Program-made: the position numbers and the translations under genes
The notes under the pieces: generated by a model
Databases searched by the model: none
What the model saw: only the letters and a program-made list of their open reading frames with translations
Told to the model about the DNA's origin: nothing
Shown here: piece by piece, positions 23,205 through 34,814 of the stretch
Layout of the letters: every line of letters begins with the position of its first letter
How positions within the stretch are numbered: position 1 is the stretch's first letter
Source: Carnegiea gigantea
Taxonomy: Eukaryota > Streptophyta > Magnoliopsida > Caryophyllales > Cactaceae
Assembly (NCBI GenBank): GCA_029747015.1
Contig: JAKOGI010000024.1
Location: 1,928,003 to 1,992,002, forward strand
Direction: 5' to 3'
DNA: 64,000 nt

Positions 23205-24334
23205 TGAAGACTCAGATCACCCTAGAGGGGGGTGAATAGGATGATTGTAAAAACTTAAATTTAAGAATCGAAAGTAAAAACAGAAATTAAATCCAGGTAA
23301 TGCACAAGGATATTTTAATGAGTTTGGACCTCAATCAGACTTAGGTCCCCGGTTAGAGTTATCAAACTCTAGGATTTAACACTCTACTTCTCTTATTAAG
23401 ATGAACTCTCGCAATTTCTCAGAGTTACACCACTCTAGATATCCCAAACACTTAAACCAACATCTTGATTGAAGTTTGGGGGAGTTGTGACCTCACACCA
23501 ACTCCTAAGTTCACTTCTTAATAAAAAATTCCTTAATGCGCCTACAACTTTTGATCACAAGGTAATACCTAGAGTAAATTCATAAGTGTATAGCTCAATG
23601 TTCTTGTAACTTGCTTCGATGCTTGTTCTTCCTCATTTGCCCTCTATTTATAGGCTTTAGTAGTTGTGCACCAATTCTATCAAGAAAGGAAATTCTGTCC
23701 AGAATATCTTGAAATTGCATTTCAGGCCTTTGAAATCCGATCAGCAGATTCTGATTTGATTTTCTTGCAATATTTGCCACGATTTGTGTCGATATGAAGT
23801 TGCATACTATCTTTTTCTTGCTCTTGGAAATATTGCTGATATTATTCTTAGAATCCAATATAATAATAAGAGATTTTGATCCTTGATAAAAATGTTATTA
23901 TTCTTTCAATCATGATACTTCTTTGCAAATCAGTAAAGTTGTAGTATTGTAAGATTCGATTATATGGAAAGTATAATGGATTAAAAGCATGCTTATTTTG
24001 TGAAGTCAAAATCAAAGCAAGATAATATCAAGAGATTTAATGCGTCAAAATTTGAAATTCAAATTTAGAATGAGCTAGATAATTTCCTTCGTTAACTCCC
24101 CAATTTATCAATGAAATAAAATCATTTTGATATTGTATAATGCCCACATATTTTCTCCATAATCATACACATGTTTCACTAGTATAAAAGGGCTATTTCT
24201 TTCATGCTTATTTTGAATTTGCCAATCATTTAAACATCATTACTTGGATTCATTTGGTTCATAATTAATTCAATCCTTTTTATCTTTTATCAAAATATCA
24301 TCCAACTTATTCTAAGTTTAAGAGCAACTCAACA
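23205..24334 (-). repeat. 5' LTR of copia element
   Basis: Direct repeat partner of 18087-19236, beside the primer site and followed by the GTTAT duplication. Confidence 0.85.
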
Positions 24335-24614
24335 GTTATGCGAGCAATTTCGAGCCAACCAATCGAGCTTAAATTATAATGAATGTATATATTTTTAAAG
24401 TTTTAGGTGTGTAATCTATTCAGCTTTTTTTTTTTTCGATTATTAGTTGGGCAAAGCCCTTACAAAAAAAGAAACATAAAACAACCATTACACGACTAAC
24501 AGGAAGACAGGTGCGGCATCCTAGAGAATACATAATTGAACAAAAAAGCTCGTACAGCTACTAGCCATAAACACATACAACATTTGAGAGTTCCACCTAT
24601 TGATCATAAAAATC

Positions 24615-25549
24615 TCAAACTTGCTCATTATATTTTATTTTCTTTCTCAAACTTCTTATGGTCCTTCTAATTACTAGGGTCTCATATCCGACGACTGAAA
24701 TACCGAGTCTTTTGCCAATTTCTAAAGCTTCTTTCGCTATTTTAGTTGGGGCGGGCGAATTATGAATTGGCCTGGAGTTTCTGTTGCCACTCTTCTTTCC
24801 TTTGTTAGAATATTTAGCCTTCTCCCTCTTTTCATGAAGTTGAATGTCCATCTCGAGGGTACGATCAAATGGGCGTAAGGAAGTACTGTTAACGTCCTCA
24901 TCGTCTTCCATAAAGGATCCACAATTGGCGCTTGAGAAGGGAACTTTCCAACAAAAATGGAACGATTATGAGCATCATCCAAGGGTTGGGTAATTGTTTT
25001 ACTATTATCCGAAAGTCCCTCATGAGCATCATTCCCCACAACCTCAAGATTACCATTAGGAGCTGCTAACTTGTTGCCATTCAGGTTTCTCAAAAGGGCT
25101 TGCTTATGAGGAGATGCCAACTGTTGATTATCCTCCAAGGCTGTAGGAGCCTCGTTAGGTATTGATGTGAGGTTCCTTTTCGAAATTCATTTCCAAACCA
25201 TCTTTTTTTGAGGCTCCTCTCTTTGCTTTCTTGGCTTTGATGCTGGCCTCTTGTGGAATTTTGGACAAGCAACTTCCAACTTATGCCCATTCACAATTTT
25301 ACCATTTAGTGCTTCAATTGCACTTTTACCATGGTAGAATTCACCAAATCTGATAAACCCATACTTTCTACCACTTTTTCTTCCAACTTTACTAGGAATA
25401 TAGACATCTACAATCTCACCATAACTGCTGAACAACTTTTCGAGCCCCAAATTGTCCAAATCAATAGGTAAATTATCAATGAAAAGTGAGAAGATTTGCA
25501 TTTGATTACCTCTACTCTCGCCACTATTGTAATGCTTCGCTTGAGACAT
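24615..25549 (-). pseudogene. LINE ORF1 with RRM domain, frameshifted
   Basis: Likely start MSQAKHYNSGES at 25549. Residues ~16-95 form an RNA recognition motif: FSLFIDNLPID (RNP2 like), KLFSSYGEIVDVYIP, GRKYGFIRFG (RNP1 like) and AIEALNGKIVNGHKLEVA. A basic tail follows, then a shift near 25190. The reading goes on in two other frames: PHKQALLRNLNGNK (about 25100) and EALEIGKRLGISVVG (about 24700), the latter resembling the end of plant LINE ORF1. ORF1 binds the element RNA. At least two frameshifts inactivate it. Confidence 0.75.
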
Positions 25550-26050
25550 AACAAGCCCATCCTCCACAACCCCTAGTCTGCCTCGCCAGTGCCCTGAAAA
25601 GTTAGCCGGTTTGCGCCAGCGTCGGCCATCGGACGATGGAAAGTGCCGGGGACGGTGAGGTGCAACCGGCTGGGCATGGTGCCATGAAATACATGCGAAC
25701 AAACACCAAGGGCAGAAGCAAGACATACGAAAGTCTGGAGGAGGCCGACTAGCAAAAGGGGGCCCTTTTCCTGCAGCCCAACGCTGGTGACGGTGACCAA
25801 AACCACCGCAAAACGTCATGAAACGCCAAGAGCACAAAAGACAGCGAAGGTTAGGACTTTGTCGTTTGGTTAGGATTAGGAAGTTGGATAAATGTTTTAG
25901 GTTCCTTGAAGCTGTGGATGTCAAGAGAACCAGGAAGAAGAAGATCGAAACGCTGCGTTGCAAGGACTAAAGGCGTCACCAGAAGGGGCGTGAACGAGCA
26001 AGGAGGCCGGTGGCCGCTAGGGTTAGGGCGGGGAAGAACAGGCGCCTCAC
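25550..26050 (-). other. GC-rich 5' region of LINE
   Basis: Much richer in G+C than its surroundings and open in several frames, as expected for the CpG-rich 5' UTR and internal promoter of plant LINEs. The long open frame upstream of the RRM ATG is attributed to base composition. The outer limit is approximate. Confidence 0.5.
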
Positions 26051-26394
26051 ACAATTTCTTAATAGCATTACATGTTTATACCGTCGTTAGAGTAGATAGA
26101 GACAGAGGTTGTCATTTAATTACAAGCACCTCACACGATTTCCTTTCCATCATAGTCAAATTCCAAAAAACAATTAGTTAATTGTTAATGATAAGATATA
26201 ATCAAAAGAAACACAAATCAAATTTAGTCGATTACATATTAATCCGAATACATTTTACACAGTTAAAGCACATATGAATGATGATGTTTCCGTTTTTTTC
26301 CTTAATTTGGGATTTCTATGCTTCCTGTTTTCATACCAAATCTTTATGAGAGACTTACCAACAGATCGGTAACAAACACAAAAGGAGATGTGCA
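26051..26394. other. Non-coding, no feature recognised
   Basis: AT-rich; nothing named. Confidence 0.3.
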
Positions 26395-26797
26395 GACCAT
26401 ACCACTGGCATAGCCAGATTTCAACTTAAGAGGTGTCGGAATATATACATAATATAAAATTTAACGCTAGTTTTGAGAATAAATGTACACAATTATTACA
26501 TTTTAAAAGGTTGTACTTGAAAACTCATGTTCAGGAAGTAAAGTGAACTGAAACCAATTTAAATTTTCCTTGAATTTCTAATTCTTAGTGCCAACATCAA
26601 CAAACAAAACAAACTAATTTTTTCAATAATCTAGAGCATAGGAATTCAAAATTAATTAATTAATCAATCTTTTGCAACTGGCAACTACTAGCTAAATTAT
26701 CTTAACTTCCCAATCGAAAACCGTAATTCCTTAATTCATGAGAGTAAATTACTAAATTCATTGATTGTCTAAAATGAATTTGACTAAAATAAGCAAA

Positions 26798-26843
<46 letters not shown>

Positions 26844-27115
26844 TAATAATTTGCAATAAAACTTAAGTGGCTTAAAAATTAAAGGGGCAGAAAAATTTAA
26901 AATAGAAATGAAAAATAAAAGAGTTTGGATTCGAACATGCAACCGCACAAGGCAAAGGGAAAGGGTTAGGCCCAAAAACCACCTAACAACCTCACGCCTT
27001 ATGCTGTACATGGTAATTATTTCATATATATTCATTTACTCTTGTTTTTTCCAGAATTTCTATAATGCAAAATTTTTTTTCCCCAAATCAAGGGACACCC
27101 CTTAGAGTAACGTAA
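26395..27115. repeat. Unclassified dispersed repeat (CTGGCATAGCCAGA type)
   Basis: Starts CTGGCATAGCCAGATTTC and AACTTAAGAGGTGTC; ends near GGGACACCCCTTAGAG, so GGTGTC/GACACC lie at opposite ends in inverted sense. Shares a start pattern with 15962-16835. It carries a microsatellite at 26800-26850. Class unknown. Confidence 0.35.
26800..26850. repeat. (AAT)n microsatellite
   Basis: About 16 ATA/AAT triplets with one interruption (ATG). The leucine-rich frame on the minus strand is produced by this repeat. Confidence 0.95.
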
Positions 27116-27189
27116 CTCGAAAATTGTCTCCTAAAAATCATGTTAGCTTCCCACGCATTTTCCAAACAAAATTCTACATTCCTAAAGAA

Positions 27190-27895
27190 AGCCACCATAA
27201 TTAGTCACTAATTGCCGTTTGCTGAGTGCAATGTTTGTTAGATATCGATTCGTGTCCCAAATTAGCATGCAAATTCAAATCTTCCAAAAACTTCATTACG
27301 TGAATTACATCGTCAGCACCGAATAAATCTGATGGGTTATTTAAGTTGGCCACTGTTTTGGAAGGCTTAAAGCGAATCATTGCGAACAAGACTAAATTGA
27401 AACACGTCGTGCGAACATGAGAAATGCAGGTGGCACCATCCTGAATCCATTAACTGAAAAGGGAGGAGGCACTCCTGAGCCAGATATATTACTACATTTC
27501 TTTATCAAGTGGGAACATTCCAACCGGTTCACATTTCACTACGTTCATGTCATCGACCCAAGCAGTCTTGTGCAACTGTCCCCTAGGCATTGGGTAATGA
27601 GTACACGTACCTGCCCTTCAATTCCGTGATAATTATGAGGTAAACTTTGGCCAACGGTATACGACAAACGGAAGAACAATACCATCTCACCCACCCCAGC
27701 AACAGATGTCCCAATTAAAACTTTTTGTTCAACTCCTTCAAAAAGTTGAAACCTTTATGATTAACAAGCACGATCGCAGGGTCAAAGGGTTGATCACAAT
27801 TATTGCACGTTTGGTCTTCGGTTGGGAGGACAAAGGGCTTCTGAGGTCATATTACCTGACACTACTTGGTAGGTTTATCCCTCGTTAGCAGAACG
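27190..27895. other. Unidentified coding-like island
   Basis: This segment is less AT-rich than its flanks. It has open frames on both strands: minus 27389-27201 (62 codons, with KPSKTVANLNNPSDLFGADD), plus 27417-27629 and plus 27706-27888. The minus frame continues upstream without a stop for some codons before its ATG. None resembles a transposon protein or a host family I can name. It could be an exon or gene fragment, or simply a diverged element. Confidence 0.25.
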
Positions 27896-28514
27896 CCCCA
27901 AGAAGTTGCAAACAGGAACAAAAATTAAACTAGCTCATTTAGACGTTAACTTATTTTGAAGCGCCCTGATAAAAGGCACCATTTTATAAATTATTAGTTA
28001 TTTTTAAATTATGAAATTAGTTCAATATATATAAACTATTATTTATCTCAAAGCTTTAAAATATAATTTTTAAAGGAACCTGTATCATCATAACTCCTAT
28101 ATAAAACAATATTGTTATGGAATTTATTTAATTGTTTATCAAGATGTAGCGAATCTTTTATATAAATAGGTCCATAATTATAGTTTCATCATCTTCCTTG
28201 GTCGCAAAAGCTTCTTATATTTAAAGTGCATGTGAAATTATGATTAATCAAAGTATGTGTGTATATATAAAGCAAGAAATTGACCGCATTTAAAATCGGG
28301 ATCCTAACTGCCTGAAAATTTGACATTTTATACATGATTTGTTGACCTTAAATTAAAATTAACTAAATCTGAAATGACATGCAAAATGATGGATTGAATC
28401 TATCTGACTCGCGCTGTCATTACACTGAAAATAACATAATGTGTTGGTGATAGGCTAACTATATATTATGTGCTCGTATTTGGGGTTTCCGTCATGTGTT
28501 GCCTTTTACAATTA
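27896..28514. other. Non-coding AT-rich DNA
   Basis: No coding frame, LTR edge or inverted repeat recognised. Confidence 0.4.
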
Positions 28515-29264
28515 GCATCGGCAAGACCTGATCAACGGTCGGGGACCCGCCTGACCTGGCCTGACCTAAATCTCAAAAATGAGGATTAGGGTCAGCCTTT
28601 TCTGTCTCTGACCCGCTCCGACCCTCAAATTGAGGATACCCGATTATGATGATGGTTGGGCTTGGGTAAAGATTTTGACCCACTAGCTGACCCGACCTAC
28701 TGGCCCTCAGTTTTTTAAAAAAATTTAAAATTAAAATAAAAATAAGATACTTTCAGTTTCATTTGTTTAAAACTTTTTTCGCTTTCACTTTTCCATCTCT
28801 CCTTAACATATTCGCACCATTCACCTCACCAAATCTCACTGGTTCGTATCCTTCTAACGCTCTCTCTGATGTTTGAAGTAGACTGAGTAGTCACTTTAGT
28901 GAACTAGTCGGTCTGTTGGTTTAATGGCAAACTTACGCGTTAAAGTGTTTGTAGTTGTGATATGCTTCATCGGAGCATTATGTTATCGTTTGACTTTTTA
29001 TTTTATAACATGTTTAATGTTGACATTTATAATAAAAAGAAAACTTAGTGAAAATCTCATTTTCTATATCGAGGGGTTTGAGGGTCGAGTTTGACCCGAT
29101 AACCCGAGGGTACCCGCAGGGCCAGGGTCAGGGTCAGGGTCAGGGGTATGCTGACCCGCATGAGGGTTGGGTAGGGTTAGGGTCGAGAAAATCCTACCGG
29201 CCGACCTTCATGATCCGACCCTCAACCTGACCCGACCATCATTTTGATAAGGTCTGGCATCGGC
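28515..29264. mobile_element. Non-autonomous hAT element with 8 bp target duplication
   Basis: GCATCGGC occurs at 28515-28522 and again at 29257-29264, bounding a 734 bp element (28523-29256). Ends are AAGACCTGATCAA and, in reverse complement, CAGACCTTATCAA. Both subterminal regions are rich in GACCCG/CGGGTC and GGGTCA units, including a triple GGGTCA run at 29121-29140, plausible transposase binding sites. An 8 bp duplication and short terminal repeats fit the hAT superfamily. No transposase is encoded. Confidence 0.85.
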
Positions 29265-29336
29265 AAACATCCATTCAGTCTGATTATTCAAATTGTCTAT
29301 AAAAAAAGGTTCTTGTCACAAATTGTGTCCGAATTG
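29265..29336. other. Short gap between hAT element and LINE tail
   Basis: 72 bases of unassigned sequence; possible LINE target side. Confidence 0.3.
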
Positions 29337-32300
29337 TTTTTTTTTTGGCAGTCAGAAAGGGGAAAGGTTACATTGAAGAGCACCAAGTTCTCCAGGCCTC
29401 AACACAGCCACGGGAAAATTGTCCACAAACACTTGTTGCGCCCCCTATAGGACTCAGCCTTGCTACTAAGTGTGCTATCGTGTTCCCACCCCTTTGGACA
29501 TGACTAGAAAGAAGTACATAACAACATTTAAACCGAAGGTGTAATGCGCTCCAAAAATGAAACAGCAGGAGCCAGTCCCTTCTTCCCCAAGTGGAGCTTG
29601 GCAATCAAGCTAAGCCAGTCATTCTCCAACACTATTCTGCTATGTCCCACTCCTATTGCACATTGCAAGCCAAAGAGTAGTGCCGCAGTCTCAGCTTCCT
29701 CAACTGTTGATACTAGCATTAACCCGTCAAACCCTAATCATCAGTATTTTTCCAGCGTCACCGCCAACCACAAAACATGGAGCCACCAGAAAACTCTGAA
29801 CGACATGGGTATCGACATCAATTTTTATCTTATTCCTGGATGGTGGTTCCTAGTGTTCCAGTGACATTGTATCCTTAAGTGTTGAGCAGTTCTCTACCTT
29901 GTCATTGTATTCAACATCCTTCTTCACCATCTTTAAATAACTCTGAGCTAGTACATCCTCCTTAGGGTTTCTATCCTTGAATACCACGTTATTTCTAGCT
30001 ATCCACAATGCCCACGCGATAGCAGCCATCTCTATCAGCCTTTGCCAATAAGTTTCCTCGAAGACCTAGTGAAGCAACCATTTTATAGAGTTCTCACATA
30101 TTCTGCCACCTGCTAAACACACTTGCAGTCAAAAAGAGCATGGGAAATAGTTTCACTTTCCCTCATCATATATTAAAACCCCAAAGATGTATCCAACAGG
30201 CCCAATCATGTTGGTTAGCCCTATCAAACCAGCCCATGACATGGCCCAAGTAACCCAACCAAAACACGGAGTTAACACTAAAAAATCCATCTTTTCTAGC
30301 CACCAATATTGGATATCACTAAGGTAGCGCTTATTGATAGGTAGACTAAGAATATGTTCAGTGTCCTCCACCTCAAACATTCTGCGTACTAACTCTGCAT
30401 TCAAATCACCACTCAAATCATCAATCAAGTCATAGACCCTTAGACTCTGCTCTGGTCTACATAGGGGTCTAGGGATAACATTTGTTGACAATTCCCAACC
30501 TACCATGTTGAACCCTCTAGTAGCAAAGATTTCGCTCCCCACAAAGATCTCCAAAATGAAGATCCCATACTCTCCTAGCCTCCAGCACCAAGACTATAGG
30601 ATAACATTTGGCTTCAGACACTCTATAGACCAAAGTATCACCTCCAACGTTCAGGCACTCAATTGTTTAACAAGAAGAGGCAAGTTGTACATTTTCACAT
30701 CTTTGAAGCCAAACCTCCTAGCCCCTTTGGGAGACATAACTGGTCCCAGGCTTTACAGTCATACTTTTGCTTGAGGATGAATTTCCCTGCCAAAATCTTC
30801 CAATTGAGCAGTGGATTTCATTGATAAGGCTGCTAGGTAGTTGAAACATACTTATCACATAAGCAGGAACAGCCTGTGCTACGGCTTTGATTAACACCTC
30901 ATTCTGCAGCCTGGATCAGACTTTTTCTTTCCACCCCTGAAGCTTCGTCTAAATCCGCTCGATTAAGCATGCAAATATAATCTTCTTCGATTTGCTGATG
31001 ATAGTGGGAAGGCCTAAATATTTTTCATGACGATCTACCTTCGTAAAACCCAAAGGCCGATTTGCTCTGTAACTTCCCTCTTTGAATTTTTCCTAAAGAT
31101 AATGTTGAACTCATCAAAATTGGCTCATTGCCATGATAGTCTTTTGCATTGGCTGATTATTTCAGCTACCTTCAAACATTCCCATAAGTTGGCTCTGATA
31201 AATAGAATATTGCCATCAGCAAAAAAAAATAAAAAAGTAAGTGGGATATTTTAGGAGCCAATCTACAAATCGCCAAGCCATAAATATGTCCATTTACTAT
31301 CTCCTTTGTAAGCAGCGATGAGAAATCTACAATGCACAGTAAGAAGAGATAAGGAGAGTCTCCTTGTCTTAATCATCGCTTTGGTCAAACCAGAATGCTC
31401 TGCTGACCGTTAATGAGGAACTCTATAGTTATTAATGAGATGCGTATAAAGATAAGATTAACCCATCTTTCTCTAAAGCCCATTCTCCTTATCGTAGCCA
31501 CTAGGAAACTCCATTCGATTCTATCATAGGCCTCATTGATATCAAGTTTAAGAGAACAAGCACTTTTTTACCCTTACTCCTCCTCTTTAGATAGTTAAAG
31601 ATCTCAAAAGCCGCAAATGCATTGTAGATGATGGGACTGCTAAGTACAAATGCACTTTGAGTCTTAAAGATGGCCTTCAAATGTAAGGGCTCTAACCTAT
31701 TTGCCATTGTCTTAGAAAAAATTCTATATAAGACATTACACAATGCAATAGGCAGGAATTGAGAAATAGTTTTCAGGCCCTTGACTTTGGGCACTAGGAC
31801 GACATTTGTCCTTTAGAGCTCCTCTAGAGATGACTTACCTGACCATGCTCTTCGAACAAATTCACACAAATCTGTCCCCGTAACATCCCAGAATCTTTGA
31901 TAGAAGACATCATGGAACATGTCCAGCCCAGGGGGCTTTAGTTGGATGCATGTCAAAGAGGGCCTTTCGAATCTCGTCATCATTTGGCACTCTTCAATTT
32001 CTAGTTCACCTCTTGTTTGCTCATCAATGCACTATGTCAGACCATGCAAGGCATGCGTTATATTAGTGGATTCGCTTAAAGTGAACGGCTCTTAAAAATA
32101 AGAGGTAATAATTTGTTTGACTTCCTCAGTCTTGCTTCTCCATATACCTTCATCATCTTCTAAGCCCTTAATAAATTCCGCCTTCTCCTAGCATTAACTT
32201 TATAGTTAAAGTAAGTTGTATTTTGATCGCCATCATAAAATTCATTTGCTCTGGCCCATTGGTAAGCTTGAGACCCCTGTTCTCTCTGTAGGTCATTGAG

Positions 32301-33081
32301 CTTGGTAAGTAACTCCTTGCACACCTGAAGCATATATGCTAAAGGTGGGCTTCGTTGGACCTTTTTGAGGGCTTTCTCAGTTTCTCAGATCTCTCTCTTA
32401 ATATTCCCAAACTCCTTGCCTCCCCAAAACATAAGTTTATTCCCACATTCTACTACTTTGCTGTAAATGTTGCCTCCCGAATTAGCTTACCACATCTCAG
32501 AGACGGTATTACAGCACTCGTCCTTGGAAAGCCGTAGTGTCTCAAATTTAAAATGTTTGTCCGTCTAACCCAATAGCATGTCTTTTCAATCTCAAGCAAG
32601 ACAGCACATCGATCAGACCTATAGCGCGGGAATCGGGAAACCTTGTAGTATGGAAAGGGTCACCATTCTTCATTAGCAAGAAAACGATCAAGGTGCTACG
32701 AATCACTCTCCCTTCGTTATTACCCCTCTACCTGCTGAAAATCTCTGTGGGAGATCCTAAATCCTTAAGCGCGCAATATTTCACTGCCGCTTGGAACTAT
32801 TTCGTCTTCCTTTCATGTCTTGGTTTGCCTACACCATTCTGTATGCCATATAGGATCTCATTGAAGTCACAAAAGTAAACAAAAATGAGTGGTGTCCTAT
32901 CTTTAATATTCCTTATGAGCTCCCAAGTCATGTATTCCATTTCAGGGCATCCATAAATCCTAACCGGAGACCACTTAGGGACACCATTATCTTTGATTTT
33001 AGTAGAGAAATAATGTTGATCATAAGATAAGATTTGTATGCCCAGATTATCCCACCAAAATCCCGTCCCTCTTAACCACAC
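29337..33081 (-). mobile_element. L1-type LINE, ORF2 relic
   Basis: A poly(T) run at 29337-29346 marks the poly(A) tail of a minus-strand LINE. Reading leftward from 33081, ORF2 domains appear in order: endonuclease, RT, a Cys/His region and RNase H. ORF1 and the start of the endonuclease are missing. The break at 33081/33082 coincides with the outer edge of an LTR. Confidence 0.85.
29368..33081 (-). pseudogene. LINE ORF2 (endonuclease, RT, RNase H), broken
   Basis: Endonuclease: 33081-32797 with GTGFWWDNLGIQ and FVYFCDFNEILYG. RT: 31794-31501 with MPKVKGLKTISQFLPIALC, then further palm motifs. The catalytic site near 31230-31200 reads FADGNILFIRA, so the second Asp of the usual FADD is Gly. 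Between RT and RNase H, 30554-30153 holds VYDLIDDLSGDLNAELVRR and ILSLPINKRY, typical of plant LINE C-termini. RNase H: 29719-29368 with AALLFGLQCAIGVG and VQRGGNTIAHLVARLS. Many stops and shifts separate the pieces. Confidence 0.85.
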
Positions 33082-33672
33082 TGTACGGTGTTTTCAAATG
33101 TAAATTTATGAGCCGCAAGCGTACAACTTTCACTGTAGTATTTGGGGGTTGTGTCCTCACGGACGAGGGTGAAATTAGGTAACTGACTCCGTATAGAAAC
33201 TAATCTAGCATCATTCTAAACAAATTAAAGCCATAAACAACTTCACGTATTTCTTGTAAAAAGATTTACTTCACATCTCTAATATGGCAAACTAATTATG
33301 AAGTGTCAACCAAAATAAAAAAAGTAGCACAAGCTTGAACGCACCATGACCTAAGAAGTGTATGTCTATTTTTATGCTGATCACAATTCATCCTACTTTT
33401 GTAGATGACAATTTAGAGTTGTAAAACCACGAATACTACACAAAACAAACTGTTACTAATCGCCATGAATAAAGAGGGAAGAACAATTCAAAATCAAATG
33501 CTGAAATAAAATTCTTGCATACCCAACTCACATGTTGATGAGTTAAATAAAAGAAAGCAATTATGGAACCCTTACTTGAACACTGTCTTGGTTGGGGGGG
33601 GGGGGGGGGGGAAGGGAACTATGGCCTAATATTACTAATGAACATTAAAATTTCAATAAAGCATCAAAGCAA
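33082..33672 (-). repeat. 3' LTR of copy C, truncated
   Basis: Matches 36648-37254 from the outer end TGTACGGTG. The remaining 1.15 kb of LTR is deleted. It contains an 18-base run of G at 33594-33611 that is absent from the other LTR. Confidence 0.8.
33594..33611 (+). repeat. Poly(G) run of 18
   Basis: Uninterrupted G18 in the truncated LTR; at the same place the other LTR has a run of A and a few G (about 37191-37202). Confidence 0.9.
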
Positions 33673-34814
33673 AATGTGCAAAGCACTTATTTAATTGCCC
33701 AAACAAATGTGTAATCCGGGTTTTTATTCACTTTTTAGGCTTTTTCCTTTTCGTCTTCTTTTTTCCCATTTTTCAAGAGCTTGAAACACAACTTCAACAA
33801 ACAAAAAGTTCGCATGCCAACTTAACAAAAGAGGCAAAGAGTTGGCTGTAAAGTGAGCAAGGTAGGCATGAAATCACCCATATGAGACAGGGTTATTATG
33901 AAAAATCGAATCTACCTCCTCAACTAGACATCTCATCATGCAACTCTATTTACATATAACTGAATAACCTGGCAATATGGGATCAAAATCACCTAAAAAA
34001 GCACACACATCCCCAAAGAAAGATAAAAATCTTTTTGAATTTTTTAGAAATTCTTAGTAAATATGTACAAATGGTCACCTCACCCCCACAGCAAAACTCC
34101 ACAATGCCCACATTGTGGGAACTAAGGTGCCAAAAAGGCAATTACATAAGCTATACAGTTGTAGAACTGACATGAAACCACAGGTATATATAAACTAGGA
34201 TGCCGCCAAAATCAGAAACAAAACCAAAAACAAAATCACCAAGATCAAAATCATAAGCACAAAAGAAAGCAAACTATAAAACAAAAACAAAATCATAACC
34301 ACCAAAATAAAAACAAAGCAAAACCAAGGAGCTACTAAATACGAAACAAAACCACAAGGACCCTAAGACAAAACACAATACAAAAGAAAAGAAAAACAAA
34401 AGACAAAACCAACAAAACAAAAAATGAAAGCCCTAACACATATTTACAAAAATAAATGACCAATAAACAAAAACAAAGAACTAAAACATACTAAAAAAAA
34501 TAAAAATACCCAAAATAAACCAGGGGCTACTCAATAAAAATAAGCAAAACACCCATGACATAATTACAATCCTAGATATCCACAACTATTCAACCAAAAG
34601 GATTAACAAGTATTAACAAAACAAAATATACCAGGAATAGCAAAATGCATAACGCAACCAAGGGTAATCATAGCCAACTCGGCTTAACAAATCCCAAATT
34701 TCTCCTCAAGATCGATCAGCCACACAATCACATTCCTAAATATTCAAAACTATGTACAAAAAGAAAGAAAACAAATGAAAAGGGAGAATAGGGAACGGAT
34801 GGAACGATCATACC
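33673..34814 (-). other. Non-coding interior of copy C
   Basis: 33680-33900 matches 8505-8770 of copy A. On the minus strand the perfect stem CCACAATG/CATTGTGG (34099-34118, loop of 4) is followed by TGTGGGGGTGAGG (about 34088-34075). The rest is AC-rich and non-coding. Confidence 0.6.

Larger units (their letters stand above)
18087..24334 (-). mobile_element. Non-autonomous Ty1/copia element, complete ends and TSD
   Basis: LTRs at 18087-19236 and 23205-24334 run TGAAxACTCAG to CAACA on the plus strand. The 5-base duplication GTTAT flanks both sides (18082-18086 and 24335-24339). A tRNA-Met-type primer site lies beside the right LTR and a purine tract beside the left, so it reads leftward. 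The interior of 4 kb holds a gag-like gene but no integrase, RT or RNase H. Several GGGGGAGA motifs in the 3' half recall the multiple purine tracts described for Sireviruses. Confidence 0.85.
24425..26050 (-). mobile_element. L1-type LINE with RRM ORF1, lacking ORF2
   Basis: A poly(T) run at 24425-24436 is the poly(A) tail of a minus-strand copy. Reading leftward there is a GC-rich 5' region (26050-25550), ORF1 (25549-24615) and a short 3' region of about 180 bases. No endonuclease or RT lies between ORF1 and the tail. Plant L1 elements with an RRM in ORF1 are known (the BNR type of beet and relatives). Loss of ORF2 with both ends kept is unusual, since LINE copies normally lose the 5' end. 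No target duplication was found. Confidence 0.7.

Noticed and set aside
25573..25963. Long open frames in the GC-rich segment upstream of the RRM ORF
   Set aside because: Open in several frames because of base composition; this is the LINE 5' region and the extra N-terminal residues have no similarity.
26784..27035. Leucine-rich frame on the minus strand
   Set aside because: Produced by the (AAT)n microsatellite.
29100..29190. Telomere-like GGGTCAGGG and GGGTTAGGGT repeats
   Set aside because: They are few, irregular and lie inside the hAT element bounded by GCATCGGC; not a telomeric array.
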